DNA of 32,000 nt, taken from contig SVNU01000017.1 of the NCBI GenBank assembly GCA_015066715.1, positions 1 through 32,000 on the forward strand. The letters are read 5' to 3'. Shown here piece after piece: positions 16,230 through 24,033 of this stretch. The translations under genes were made by a program, and so were the position numbers. Below the pieces are notes generated by a model. That model did no database searches and was not told the origin of the DNA. It saw only the letters and a program-made list of their open reading frames with translations. Source of the stretch: Ruminococcus sp. Its GTDB lineage: Bacteria; Bacillota; Clostridia; Oscillospirales; Ruminococcaceae. Position 1 is the stretch's first letter. Every line of letters starts with the position of its first letter.

Positions 16230-17768
16230 TTATCTCTTTACAAAATATTCCTCATACCAAACAAGGAATGTGTAAATAGTCCATACCTTTCTCCAGTTAT
16301 CAGAGTTGCCATTTATATATTCATCAAAGATTGCGTGAATTTCGTCCATATTAAAGAACTTTTCTGCAATATCACTGTTGAACAGTCTTACGACATCTCC
16401 GTTATAATTGCTGTCTGCAAGCCATATCCTGATTGGTACAATAAATCCCAGCTTTTTTCTGAATGCTATCGACTCAGGGAGAACCTTTGAAGCGGCAGTA
16501 CGGAATGCAACCTTATTTTGTTCTTCGTTTACCTTATATTCTGACGGTAAACGGGAAGCAATATCAAAAATTCTTCTGTCAGTAAGTGGCATTCTGATTT
16601 CAAGACCTGCGGCAGTACTCATTTTATCAACGTTTAAGTATATATCACCGTCAAGCCACACCTGAATATCAACAGCTGACATTTTTGTCAACGGGTCAAG
16701 ACCTTCTGTTTCTTCATATATATGCTTTACAAGGTTAATCGGCAGAATATCTTCATTGTAATTTTTGAGGATTTTTTTCTTCTCGTCTTCTTTCATAATA
16801 TTTGTGTTGCCGACATAGAATGTTTTTAAGTTTTCACCGTAACGTTCTGCGTTGCGGTACATGTTATAGCCGCCGAAAAATTCATCTGCACCTTCACCGG
16901 AGTAACAGAGCTTTGTTGATTTTGCAGTTGCAATGCATCCGAGTGCAAAGGCAATTGCAGAAGCATCACCAAGTGGCTGTTCCATATTGTACATTACATA
17001 AGGAACTATGTCAAAATAATCCTTTGGATTTATAATGCATGTTGAATGGCCACGGCCGAGTAAATCAGCTGTTTCCCTGGCAAGTCTTGATTCGTCAAAA
17101 CGTTCTTCCTCGTATCCGCATGAATTTGTCATCTGTACATCCGACATTGCAAGCACGTATGATGAGTCAACGCCGCCTGAAAGGAAGGAATGTGCAGTTT
17201 CATCATCAGTCTTGATTTCATCCATCATTAGTTTTACTGTTTCGTGAATTTCATCTGCCCACATATCAAGAGTTTTGCTGTTATCCGGCTTGAATTCCGG
17301 TTTCCAGTAACGTACAATTGAAATTTTGCCGTTTTGCCATGTCAGATGGCAGCCGGGCATAAGCTTTTTAAGACCTTTGAAAAATGTGTTTTCACCTGCA
17401 ACGTAAGTAAGTGAAAGATAAATCTGAAGAATTTCTTCATTAAGCTCTTTTTTGAAGCTACTGTTTTCAATGATTTTTCTTATTGAACCGCTGCACAGAA
17501 CTTCTCCGCTTTCTGTTACATAATAGTAAAAGGGTTTTGCGCCGAACTGGTCTCTCAGACAGAAAAGCTTGTTTTCCTCCTCATTCCATAATGCAAAAGC
17601 AAACATGCCGTGCATATGGTCAGCCATATCCGAACCCCATTTTTCATAAGCCTTTACGAGTATCCGGGCTTCACGTTCTTCTCTTGAAAGATCTGTTTCA
17701 ATTGAAAGCTCCTGACAAAGCTGTTTCCAGTTACGGATATGTCCGCTGTATTCTTTTATCTGTATCAT
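16230..17768 (-). CDS. Asparagine-synthetase homologue lacking the N-terminal glutaminase nucleophile
   Basis: 512 residues. The synthetase half is intact, with the PP-loop SFLSGGVDSSYVLAM near residue 195 and the later LCYSGEGADEFFGGYNMY. The glutaminase half is incomplete. Ordinary AsnB starts Met-Cys-Gly-Ile, the Cys attacking glutamine; this protein starts MIQIKEYSGHIRNWKQL, equivalent to about residue 70 of AsnB, and so lacks Cys-2 and the RHRGPD loop. An in-frame TAA lies upstream and GGAGAG precedes the ATG, so the short form is genuine. It cannot use glutamine in the usual way; free ammonia or a different acceptor is likely. I believe similar short forms exist in other Clostridia (from memory). 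Monocistronic, divergent from the next gene. Confidence 0.88.
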   Translation of the reverse strand: MIQIKEYSGHIRNWKQLCQELSIETDLSREEREARILVKAYEKWGSDMADHMHGMFAFALWNEEENKLFCLRDQFGAKPFYYYVTESGEVLCSGSIRKIIENSSFKKELNEEILQIYLSLTYVAGENTFFKGLKKLMPGCHLTWQNGKISIVRYWKPEFKPDNSKTLDMWADEIHETVKLMMDEIKTDDETAHSFLSGGVDSSYVLAMSDVQMTNSCGYEEERFDESRLARETADLLGRGHSTCIINPKDYFDIVPYVMYNMEQPLGDASAIAFALGCIATAKSTKLCYSGEGADEFFGGYNMYRNAERYGENLKTFYVGNTNIMKEDEKKKILKNYNEDILPINLVKHIYEETEGLDPLTKMSAVDIQVWLDGDIYLNVDKMSTAAGLEIRMPLTDRRIFDIASRLPSEYKVNEEQNKVAFRTAASKVLPESIAFRKKLGFIVPIRIWLADSNYNGDVVRLFNSDIAEKFFNMDEIHAIFDEYINGNSDNWRKVWTIYTFLVWYEEYFVKR

Positions 17769-17831
17769 ACTTACTCTCCAATCTTTTTTTATATTTTATG
17801 CACTGCATTTCAAAACATTTCTTTAAATAAA

Positions 17832-17860
17832 ATTATATCATAAGTATATACAATCGTCAA
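17832..17860 (-). promoter_or_regulatory. Promoter of the asparagine-synthetase-like gene
   Basis: Minus strand TTGACG (17860-17855), 17-bp spacer, TGA-TATAAT (17837-17832). It leaves a leader of about 55 nt. Confidence 0.75.
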
Positions 17861-17903
17861 GAAAATATTTGAAGTAAATTTATTAAAAATAATGAAAAAA
17901 CTA

Positions 17904-17932
17904 TTGAAAAAGCCCATTTGTTATGATATAAT
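17904..17932 (+). promoter_or_regulatory. Promoter of the HExxH protein / mannanase operon
   Basis: TTGAAA (17904-17909), 17-bp spacer, TGA-TATAAT (17927-17932), about 50 nt before the AGAAAGGAAGGTG ribosome site. It is back-to-back with the minus-strand promoter at 17832-17860. Confidence 0.78.
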
Positions 17933-17988
17933 AAACTCAAGGAAAATAATTACATAATTTATTTATTGTCAGAAAGGAAGGTGCTTTT

Positions 17989-18543
17989 ATGAATATTCCG
18001 GCAATTGGCAGTTTATATTATTCTGCAAATCCTGCTGGCGGTGATGTTCAGCAAAATCTTAACAATCTGAGAAGCCGACGTGATGAGCTTCAGTCTCAGC
18101 TTGAAAGCGGTGCAGTTGAAGTGCAGGAGCAGATCAGTAATCTTGACAAGCAGATTAACACCCTTGAAAAGCGTGTTAACAAAGCAACAGGCAAGGAAGA
18201 ATGCCAGACATGCAAAAACCGTACCTATAAGGACGGCTCCGATGATCCGGGTGTTTCCTTTAAAACAGCGGGAAAAATCAACCCCGGCAATGTTGCCTCA
18301 ACTGTAAGGGGACATGAACAGGAGCATGTTGTAAGAGAACGTGCAAAGGCAGAGCGTGAAGATAAAAATGTAGTTTCCCAGTCTGTCAGAATTAAATCGG
18401 ACATATGCCCTGAATGCGGAAAATCATATGTTTCAGGCGGTGAAACGGTAACTGTAACAAAGTCAAAGCCTGAAAATCCGTTTAATGTAGGTATTGCACA
18501 GCAGGCAATGGCGTCAGGCAGTCTGCTCAATACTCAGATTTAA
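17989..18543 (+). CDS. Small HExxH-motif protein with two Cys pairs (SprA-related-like)
   Basis: 184 residues, no signal peptide. Residues about 20-65 form a coiled coil (LRSRRDELQSQLESG, ISNLDKQINTLEKRVNK). Then come CQTC (near 75), RGHEQEHVVRERAKAERED, which carries a zinc-peptidase-type HExxH, and CPECGKSYVSGG, a second Cys pair that may bind zinc. The pattern resembles the SprA-related family, whose function is poorly known; I assign it tentatively. Whether it is an active metalloprotease is untested by sequence: the third zinc ligand is not obvious. The mannanase gene starts nine bases after its stop, with no terminator between, so the two are co-transcribed. Confidence 0.82.
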   Translation: MNIPAIGSLYYSANPAGGDVQQNLNNLRSRRDELQSQLESGAVEVQEQISNLDKQINTLEKRVNKATGKEECQTCKNRTYKDGSDDPGVSFKTAGKINPGNVASTVRGHEQEHVVRERAKAEREDKNVVSQSVRIKSDICPECGKSYVSGGETVTVTKSKPENPFNVGIAQQAMASGSLLNTQI

Positions 18544-18552
18544 GAGGTTAAT

Positions 18553-20346
18553 ATGAAAAAAATAAAAAGAAGAACTGCGTTGCTCAGAAAAACAGTATCG
18601 GCTTTTACTTCAGCAGCTGTTATGCTGTCATTGGCAGCTTTTGTACCAATGACATCATATTCCGCCGAGGAAGTGAAGTATGAATTTGAAAACGGTTCTA
18701 CAAGTGGTGGTACTATATATGCAGAAGGCTGGAAAGGAAATACAGCCGAGGACGGAACAGGCGAGGATTTTGATATGACAAACGCTTCCGGCGGATTTTC
18801 ATATCTTGACCAGAAGGGAACAACAGTAAGTATTGATGTTACCGTGGAGGAAGCAGGTCTTTATGAGCTTACAATATGTTACTGTGAGCCTTATGACTCG
18901 AATAAAAAGGTGCAGTATCTCAATATAAACGGTGTAAATCAGGGGGAAGTAAGTTTTCAGCACAATCTGACCTTTGAAGAAACATCCGGCGGTGTTGTTA
19001 TGCTTGATGAGGGTGTAAATACCATTGAGCTTAAAGCTTACTGGGGATATACGTTCTTTGATTACCTGACAATTAAACCGGCTGATGAAAGTCTTACAAA
19101 TCTTACTCCGACCCGTCAGCTTTCAAATCCCAATGCTTCGGATTCAGCAAAGAGACTGTATAATTATCTGTGCGACCAGTACGGAAATCACATAATTTCA
19201 GGACAGCAGGAATACTGTGGTTCCCATAACTACAATCTTTACGCAGACCCGACAAATTTTATAAAGGATAATGAAGCGGAGTTTGATTATCTTATGGAGC
19301 AGACGGGAAAAATGTGTGCTATCAGAGGTATTGACTTTCTCAATTACAATTCGGGTTCCACATGGGATGACAATGCAGCGGAAAGAACAATCCAGTGGGT
19401 AAACGAATATAAGGGTATTGCAACGGTTGTATGGCATTGGAATGTTCCGTCCGAAGAAGGCGGTACTGACAGGGCGTTTTATGTTGAATCGGCAAGCGAC
19501 AAGTACACAACCTTCAGCATTACAAATGCTCTCAAAGAAGGAACATGGGAAAATGAAGTCCTCATGGCTGATATAGAAGAAATTGCAAAGCAGCTTAAAA
19601 AGCTCAGGGATGCTGATGTTCCGATTTTGTGGAGACCTCTCCATGAAGCTGAGGGCGCATGGTTCTGGTGGGGTGCGGAAGGTCCTGAACCCTGTAAGGA
19701 GCTTTACAGACTTCTTTATGACCAGCTGACTAATGTTTACGGACTTGATAATCTGATATGGACATGGAACAGCTATACTTATGCAACCTCACCGCAGTGG
19801 TATCCCGGCGATGATGTGGTTGACATTGTAGGATATGATAAGTACAATGCTGTTGACGGTCTGCCGAATTTAAGCTCCATTTCCTCTACTTTTTACAGTC
19901 TTGTTCAGAGTACCGATGGTCAGAAAATGGTTGCAATGACTGAAAATGATACTATTCCTTCACTTGAAAATCTTCTTAAAGATAAGGCATCATGGCTGTA
20001 CTTCTGTCCATGGTATATGAATTATCTTACAAGTGAACAGAATAATCCTGTTGAAAATCTCAAGGAAATCTATAACAGTGAATATTGCATTACCCTTGAT
20101 GAGCTTCCTGACCTGAAAACATATCCTATGGCTGATGAGCAGCCCACAACAGAGGAAAAGGATATTCTTGTGGGAGATGTAAATGTTGATGGCGTTGTGT
20201 CGGTGGATGATGCAGTGCTTCTTTGCAAATTCCTGACGGCACAGGCAGAACTTGATGAATTACAGGCAAAAAATGCAGAGGTTTGTCCTGATGATTTACT
20301 CAATGTATTTGATTTTATAGCATTAAAGAGAATGCTTACAGAATAA
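18553..20346 (+). CDS. Secreted GH26 beta-mannanase with CBM35-like and dockerin modules
   Basis: 597 residues. A signal peptide (basic start, hydrophobic 15-32, cleavage near TSYSA-EE) is followed by a CBM35-like domain (about 40-178) and a GH26 catalytic domain (about 190-510). The acid/base is Glu-365 in WRPLHEAEGAWFWWG and the nucleophile Glu-464 in VAMTENDT, by analogy with known GH26 enzymes. A C-terminal type-I dockerin follows (541-597). Its first calcium loop is canonical (DVNVDGVVSVDD); the second is degenerate (EVCPDDLLNVFD, lacking the usual D-x-N start) although the following helix NVFDFIALKRML is conserved. It would hydrolyse beta-mannan at the cell surface or in a cohesin-bound complex. 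Confidence 0.93.
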   Translation: MKKIKRRTALLRKTVSAFTSAAVMLSLAAFVPMTSYSAEEVKYEFENGSTSGGTIYAEGWKGNTAEDGTGEDFDMTNASGGFSYLDQKGTTVSIDVTVEEAGLYELTICYCEPYDSNKKVQYLNINGVNQGEVSFQHNLTFEETSGGVVMLDEGVNTIELKAYWGYTFFDYLTIKPADESLTNLTPTRQLSNPNASDSAKRLYNYLCDQYGNHIISGQQEYCGSHNYNLYADPTNFIKDNEAEFDYLMEQTGKMCAIRGIDFLNYNSGSTWDDNAAERTIQWVNEYKGIATVVWHWNVPSEEGGTDRAFYVESASDKYTTFSITNALKEGTWENEVLMADIEEIAKQLKKLRDADVPILWRPLHEAEGAWFWWGAEGPEPCKELYRLLYDQLTNVYGLDNLIWTWNSYTYATSPQWYPGDDVVDIVGYDKYNAVDGLPNLSSISSTFYSLVQSTDGQKMVAMTENDTIPSLENLLKDKASWLYFCPWYMNYLTSEQNNPVENLKEIYNSEYCITLDELPDLKTYPMADEQPTTEEKDILVGDVNVDGVVSVDDAVLLCKFLTAQAELDELQAKNAEVCPDDLLNVFDFIALKRMLTE

Positions 20347-20352
20347 AAAACG

Positions 20353-20380
20353 GCGTCCTGTTTTCGGGACGCTTGTTTTG
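20353..20380 (+). terminator. Terminator after the mannanase gene
   Basis: GCGTCC, 8-base loop, GGACGC followed by TTGTTTTG, seven bases after the mannanase stop. The stem is short and the T-run is interrupted, so read-through into the CDF gene is possible. Confidence 0.65.
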
Positions 20381-20413
20381 TGACATAATTTAACTATAAA
20401 AGGGGATTTTAGT

Positions 20414-21580
20414 ATGACAGAAATGCTTGTCAGAGTTTTTGTAAAAAATCATAATGAAATCGGTAATCCGATTGTAAGACAAAAGTATGGAACACTAAGC
20501 AGTATTGTGGGAATAATATGCAATCTGGTTCTGTTCGGGCTTAAATATCTTATCGGAACACTTGCAAATTCTATTTCAATAGTGTCAGATGCCTTTAACA
20601 ATCTTTCCGACTGCGCAAGCTGTCTTGTGACTCTTTTCGGGTATAAGCTTGCATCAAAGCCGGCTGATAAGGACCATCCGTTCGGACATGGGAGAATAGA
20701 GTATCTGACATCGCTTATAATTGCGGTAATTGTGGTTCTTGTTGGTATAGAACTGCTTGAAAGCTCGGTTAAAAAAATACTTAAACCGGAAGAACTGACA
20801 TTCAGTATAGCAGCACTTCTGGCACTTGTTTTTTCAATCGGCGTAAAGCTCTGGATGTCATTTTTCAATATGAAGCTTGGAAAGAAAATCAATTCAACTG
20901 TTATGATTGCAACTGCAAAGGACAGCAGAAGTGACGTTATAGCAACTGCGGCATCTTTAATTGCGCTTGTTGCTTCTGTATTTACAAAACTTCCTGTTGA
21001 CGGAATAATGGGTGTTATTGTTTCTGTATTTATTCTCAGGGCAGGATATGAGATTTTAAAGGATACTGTTGATGAGCTTCTTGGAAAACCTGCTGATCCC
21101 GAAATAGTAGAAGAAATAAAAAAGCATGTAACCGAAAACGAAAAAATTATAGGTATACATGATCTTGTTATACATAATTATGGTCCTGGTAATATGATAG
21201 GCAGCTGTCATGTTGAGGTGTCGGCAGATGAAGATTTTACAATCGTTCACGATGTTGTTGATGAAATAGAAAGAAAAATTATGCATGAAATGAATATCAT
21301 GATGACGATTCATATGGATCCGATAGCGACCGATGATGAATTTACAAACAGCTCAAGAGAGCTTGTCAGCGGAATCCTTTCTGAAATTGATTCGAGTCTT
21401 AGCATACATGATTTCAGAACAGTTCATGGTGAAACGCATACAAATCTTATATTTGATATTGTTGTACCTTATGAATGCAGCATTGAAAATAATATTATTA
21501 AAGAAATGATTGATGAAAAGTTGTCAGGAGAGGAAATAAATTATTATACGGTAATTGTTTTTGACAGGGAATATCATTAA
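20414..21580 (+). CDS. Cation diffusion facilitator (CDF) metal exporter
   Basis: 388 residues with six helices followed by a cytoplasmic ferredoxin-like domain. The family loop is KDHPFGHGRIEYL. The intramembrane metal site would be NxxxD in helix 2 (SDAFNNLSD) and DxxxD in helix 5 (KDSRSD), not the HxxxD typical of zinc CDFs, so manganese is the better guess. The C-terminal part contains HDLVIHNYGPG and a longer tail than the shortest CDFs. RBS AAAGGGG precedes the ATG at 20414. Only a weak promoter-like pair (TTGTTT/TATAAA) is visible upstream, overlapping the terminator, so it may be expressed partly by read-through. Confidence 0.93.
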   Translation: MTEMLVRVFVKNHNEIGNPIVRQKYGTLSSIVGIICNLVLFGLKYLIGTLANSISIVSDAFNNLSDCASCLVTLFGYKLASKPADKDHPFGHGRIEYLTSLIIAVIVVLVGIELLESSVKKILKPEELTFSIAALLALVFSIGVKLWMSFFNMKLGKKINSTVMIATAKDSRSDVIATAASLIALVASVFTKLPVDGIMGVIVSVFILRAGYEILKDTVDELLGKPADPEIVEEIKKHVTENEKIIGIHDLVIHNYGPGNMIGSCHVEVSADEDFTIVHDVVDEIERKIMHEMNIMMTIHMDPIATDDEFTNSSRELVSGILSEIDSSLSIHDFRTVHGETHTNLIFDIVVPYECSIENNIIKEMIDEKLSGEEINYYTVIVFDREYH

Positions 21581-21586
21581 AAAATG

Positions 21587-21610
21587 TCTGCTTTTAAGCA
21601 GATATTTTTT
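21587..21610 (+). terminator. Terminator of the CDF gene
   Basis: TCTGCTT-TT-AAGCAGA followed by TATTTTTT, seven bases past the stop codon. Confidence 0.8.
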
Positions 21611-21623
21611 GACAAATTGAAAA

Positions 21624-21655
21624 GGGAGTGTTTTGCAGTGAAAACACTCCCTTTT
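21624..21655. terminator. Bidirectional terminator between convergent genes
   Basis: GGGAGTGTTTT, 6-base loop, AAAACACTCCC, then TTTT. The reverse strand also ends in TTTT. It closes the minus-strand thioesterase transcript and backs up the CDF terminator. Confidence 0.85.
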
Positions 21656-21667
21656 ATCATAAAAGTA

Positions 21668-22078
21668 TTATTTGCTGAAAATTTCGTAGATTTCAGGATG
21701 AGTTTTATTAATCCTTATTGGTTTCATATTCATGTCTGTAAAGCAATGGGATGTGCTGCCGCTTGCTCGAAGCTCATTTGTTTGCTTATCATATATCTTG
21801 TACTGAATTTCCATTTTAAAGCCGTTAAAGGCGTTGATTGAAGTATGTATAACAACTGTATCGCCAAAGCGTACAGAACTTCTGTACTTGCATTCGGCTG
21901 AAAGTACTGGCATCATTATTCCGATAGCTTCCATTTTATCATAAGGAAAACCAACTTTTTTCATGTAATCAATTCTTGCTTCTTCAAACCATCTTATATA
22001 ATTTGAGTGATGAATTACGTCCATTCGGTCAGTTTCATAATAAAAAGGACTGCGTTCATATGTAAAGTTATTTTTCAT
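21668..22078 (-). CDS. Acyl-CoA thioesterase, 4-hydroxybenzoyl-CoA thioesterase (YbgC/FadM-like) family
   Basis: 136 residues, a single hot-dog fold. The N-terminal signature YYETDRMDVIHHSNYIRWF carries the catalytic Asp of this family, followed by FEEARIDYM. It would hydrolyse acyl-CoA or acyl-ACP thioesters in the cytoplasm; chain preference cannot be read. The ATG at 22078 has GGAGGT at good spacing and a clear promoter. It stands alone, convergent with the CDF gene. Confidence 0.9.
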   Translation of the reverse strand: MKNNFTYERSPFYYETDRMDVIHHSNYIRWFEEARIDYMKKVGFPYDKMEAIGIMMPVLSAECKYRSSVRFGDTVVIHTSINAFNGFKMEIQYKIYDKQTNELRASGSTSHCFTDMNMKPIRINKTHPEIYEIFSK

Positions 22079-22108
22079 TTTTACCTCCGTGTATAAAAAT
22101 ATACTTTT

Positions 22109-22137
22109 ATTATATCACTTTTAAATAAAAAAAGCAA
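22109..22137 (-). promoter_or_regulatory. Promoter of the thioesterase gene
   Basis: Minus strand TTGCTT (22137-22132), 17-bp spacer, TGA-TATAAT (22114-22109). Confidence 0.75.
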
Positions 22138-22185
22138 AGGAATTAAAAGTTTATTTACCTTAAAATCCAAAAATTAAGTCATTAA

Positions 22186-22214
22186 TTGACAATGAATTTT
22201 CTATATGATATAAT
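22186..22214 (+). promoter_or_regulatory. Promoter of the DUF2798 gene
   Basis: TTGACA (22186-22191), 17-bp spacer, TGA-TATAAT (22209-22214): full consensus with an extended -10. It gives an unusually long leader of about 130 nt. Confidence 0.85.
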
Positions 22215-22232
22215 CAATATTGGAAATAAATG

Positions 22233-22314
22233 ACACATGTTATACCCAGCAGGTATGTAAATCTGATCACAGAATTATTTCTATGATTGTGCAAGGGTAA
22301 CGTGTGTTTTTTTT
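22233..22314 (+). promoter_or_regulatory. Structured 5' leader ending in a terminator-like T8 tract (candidate attenuator or riboswitch)
   Basis: ACACATGTTATACCC (22233-22247) can pair with GGGTAACGTGTG (22295-22306) with small bulges, closing a region that contains another imperfect hairpin (CACAGAAT / ATGATTGTG). The closing strand is followed directly by eight T residues (22307-22314), then the AGAAGGAGG ribosome site. The arrangement is that of an intrinsic terminator inside a leader. It does not match a riboswitch class I recognise. Confidence 0.5.
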
Positions 22315-22350
22315 GTGCCATTTTAAAGATGTCAGAAGGAGGAAAAAATT

Positions 22351-22929
22351 ATGCCACAAAATCAATTTCAAAGAACGGTTTTTGCGCTTATGACTGTTTT
22401 GGTTACTGTTCATGCTTTTGTTTTTTACAGTATTTACGTTGTAAACGGAAGCACACTTATGGCAGTAACAGGGGAGTCAAGCGTTCTTGGAGCAGTAAAT
22501 TCAATGGGGGGAGTTTACATGTTCGGTACAAATCTACCTATATGGGCAGTTGTTGTCATTGAGTTTGCTCTTGCTCTTACACTTGAGCTTGTTATGGGAA
22601 GTCCATGTTCATTCAGGCTTGCAATGAAAATTTTTGACCCTAAAAAAACACATCCTGTTTTGTTTGAAACAGCAATTATTTGTGCAACTGCAGCAATTAT
22701 GTGCCCAGCAATGAGCCTGCTTGCTGCTGTAATGTATTATCCTTACTATGCAGGATTTGACGTGATTACACTTTTGGCAAACTGGGTAAAGCTTGTATGC
22801 TTTAATTTTCCGTTTGCGCTTCTTTCACAGCTTTTCTTTATTCAGCCTTTGGTAAGAAAATGCTTCAAGATTATTTTCAGCGTTGGTGCGGCAAAGGAAT
22901 CGCAGGTTGCCAGAAAAGATGTATGTTAA
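22351..22929 (+). CDS. DUF2798 family membrane protein
   Basis: 192 residues with four hydrophobic helices in two pairs (about 8-28, 63-83, 106-130, 140-170), the arrangement of DUF2798 proteins. It opens MPQNQFQRTVFALMTVLVTV, as relatives do. Function is unknown. The ATG at 22351 follows AGAAGGAGGAAAAAATT, a strong ribosome site. A consensus promoter and a structured leader precede it, so expression is probably regulated. It is monocistronic. The 91-residue ORF opening at 22287 in another frame is a shadow. Confidence 0.8.
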   Translation: MPQNQFQRTVFALMTVLVTVHAFVFYSIYVVNGSTLMAVTGESSVLGAVNSMGGVYMFGTNLPIWAVVVIEFALALTLELVMGSPCSFRLAMKIFDPKKTHPVLFETAIICATAAIMCPAMSLLAAVMYYPYYAGFDVITLLANWVKLVCFNFPFALLSQLFFIQPLVRKCFKIIFSVGAAKESQVARKDVC

Positions 22930-22942
22930 GATTAATAAAAAT

Positions 22943-23156
22943 AAAATGCATTCCAAAAATGGAATGCATTTCAGTTTGTCGAAAAAGTCGTTTTTGGAAT
23001 TTCAAACCAAAAGTTTTTTGGTCCAGCAATTTTTCAAAAATGCTGGCGGAATCCAAAGGCAGAGCCTTTGGTCGCTCACCGCAGTGAGCGAAAATTCCAT
23101 GTCGAAGGCGCATTTACGAGGGGTGAATTGACAAAACAGCCCGGTGGGCTGTTTTT
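22943..23156. repeat. Hairpin cluster (compound palindromic element)
   Basis: Five hairpins in a row: AAATGCATTCC-N6-GGAATGCATTT (22944-22971); CCAGCA-N12-TGCTGG with an inner T5/A5 stem (23023-23046); CCAAAGGC-AGA-GCCTTTGG (23053-23071); CGCTCAC-CGCA-GTGAGCG (23073-23090); and AACAGCCC-GGT-GGGCTGTT with a T-run (23135-23156). Hairpins two to four are embraced by a longer pairing, GGAATTTC near 22997 with GAAAATTCC near 23090. The last is a plausible terminator for the DUF2798 transcript. No protein is encoded; the small ORFs here are shadows. Confidence 0.7.
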
Positions 23157-23157
23157 C

Positions 23158-23296
23158 AAGAGGGGACGCTTTGCAAGAAAAAGCGTCCCCTTACTATCTG
23201 CCTTTTGTAATTTAAATCTGCCGATTTAATCGGCACAAAATTTAATATTGAGGTTTTTCTACAGTCTGAAATGCATTCCAAAAATAGAATGCATTT
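23158..23296. repeat. Dispersed three-hairpin repeat, copy 2
   Basis: Same sequence as 1-110 with a few changes: GGGGACGC hairpin at 23162-23190, TGCCGATT-T-AATCGGCA at 23219-23235, then TGAGGTTTTTCTACAGTCTGA. After that, the third hairpin of copy 1 is replaced by AAATGCATTC-N8-GAATGCATTT (23269-23296), a near copy of the hairpin at 22944-22971. From 23297 to 23400 I see no further feature. Confidence 0.8.
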
Positions 23297-23407
23297 TGTT
23301 GTATAACGAGAAAGCCATAATAATTACATAGTCTGGATAAATTGACTATCGTGTTTCAACATTCTTCAAGAGGTGACTTATGTTTAACTCTATGCGTAGC
23401 ATAAAGA

Positions 23408-23428
23408 AAAAACCCGGCTTTGCCGGGG
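23408..23428 (-). terminator. Terminator of the aro operon
   Basis: On the minus strand CCCCGGC-AAA-GCCGGG is followed by TTTTTTC, nine bases after the DUF4364 stop codon. Confidence 0.88.
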
Positions 23429-23436
23429 AATATTAT

Positions 23437-24024
23437 TTATAAGTCATCAGGATTAAATTCCTCATCCTGATTATTAAGAGCTATTTCAAGAATTTTACTG
23501 TAAAATCCCGTTGGATTTTTCATAATGTTTTTTCCGAGAAGCTCTGCCTGCCCCAGATCAGGCGCATAAAGCTTTAAATCCATGAGGTCATCCTTGATGT
23601 CAAGGCAACGGCAATGAACATAATAGCCTTTTTCAAGCTGTATATATTCAATCTTTATTTCATTCTGATATTTTAACTGTGCAAAGTATCTGAGTGCAGC
23701 TGAAACAATTTTATCTCTGTATGATTTGGGAACATATCCACGCAGAGTTTTTGCGCAATCAATACCCTTTTGCGTAAGTGTAAAAAGTTTGGATTTATCT
23801 TCATTTTCAGAAACTTCAATGGAACCGTTTTCAATGAGATAATTAATTGATTCCTGATAAAAGAAATAATTTATAATTTCAGTGCTTACAGCTATATCAT
23901 AAAGCTGTTCGGAATCAATAGGCTTATGAAGCCTGTACAGAAGATAGCAAATCAGAATTTTTACTGTCTGAACATCCTTGAGCTCTGTTGAGGCGAGTTC
24001 GGACATTTTTGTATAGTTTTCCAT
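23437..24024 (-). CDS. DUF4364 family protein (probable winged-helix regulator)
   Basis: 195 residues. Length and layout match DUF4364: an N-terminal winged-helix-like region (VKILICYLLYRLHKPIDSEQ ... INYLIENGSIEVSE ... LFTLTQKGID) and a mixed C-terminal domain ending in acidic residues. DNA binding is inferred from the fold only. AAGGTGAT precedes the ATG, nine bases after the aroC stop, so it is the last gene of the aro operon. Whether it controls that operon is unknown. Confidence 0.85.
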   Translation of the reverse strand: MENYTKMSELASTELKDVQTVKILICYLLYRLHKPIDSEQLYDIAVSTEIINYFFYQESINYLIENGSIEVSENEDKSKLFTLTQKGIDCAKTLRGYVPKSYRDKIVSAALRYFAQLKYQNEIKIEYIQLEKGYYVHCRCLDIKDDLMDLKLYAPDLGQAELLGKNIMKNPTGFYSKILEIALNNQDEEFNPDDL

Positions 24025-24033
24025 TAAATCACC

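Noticed and set aside
22287-22562. 91-residue ORF overlapping the DUF2798 gene
   Set aside because: It lies in another frame of a well-supported gene, runs through the structured leader and is Cys-rich with no domain character.
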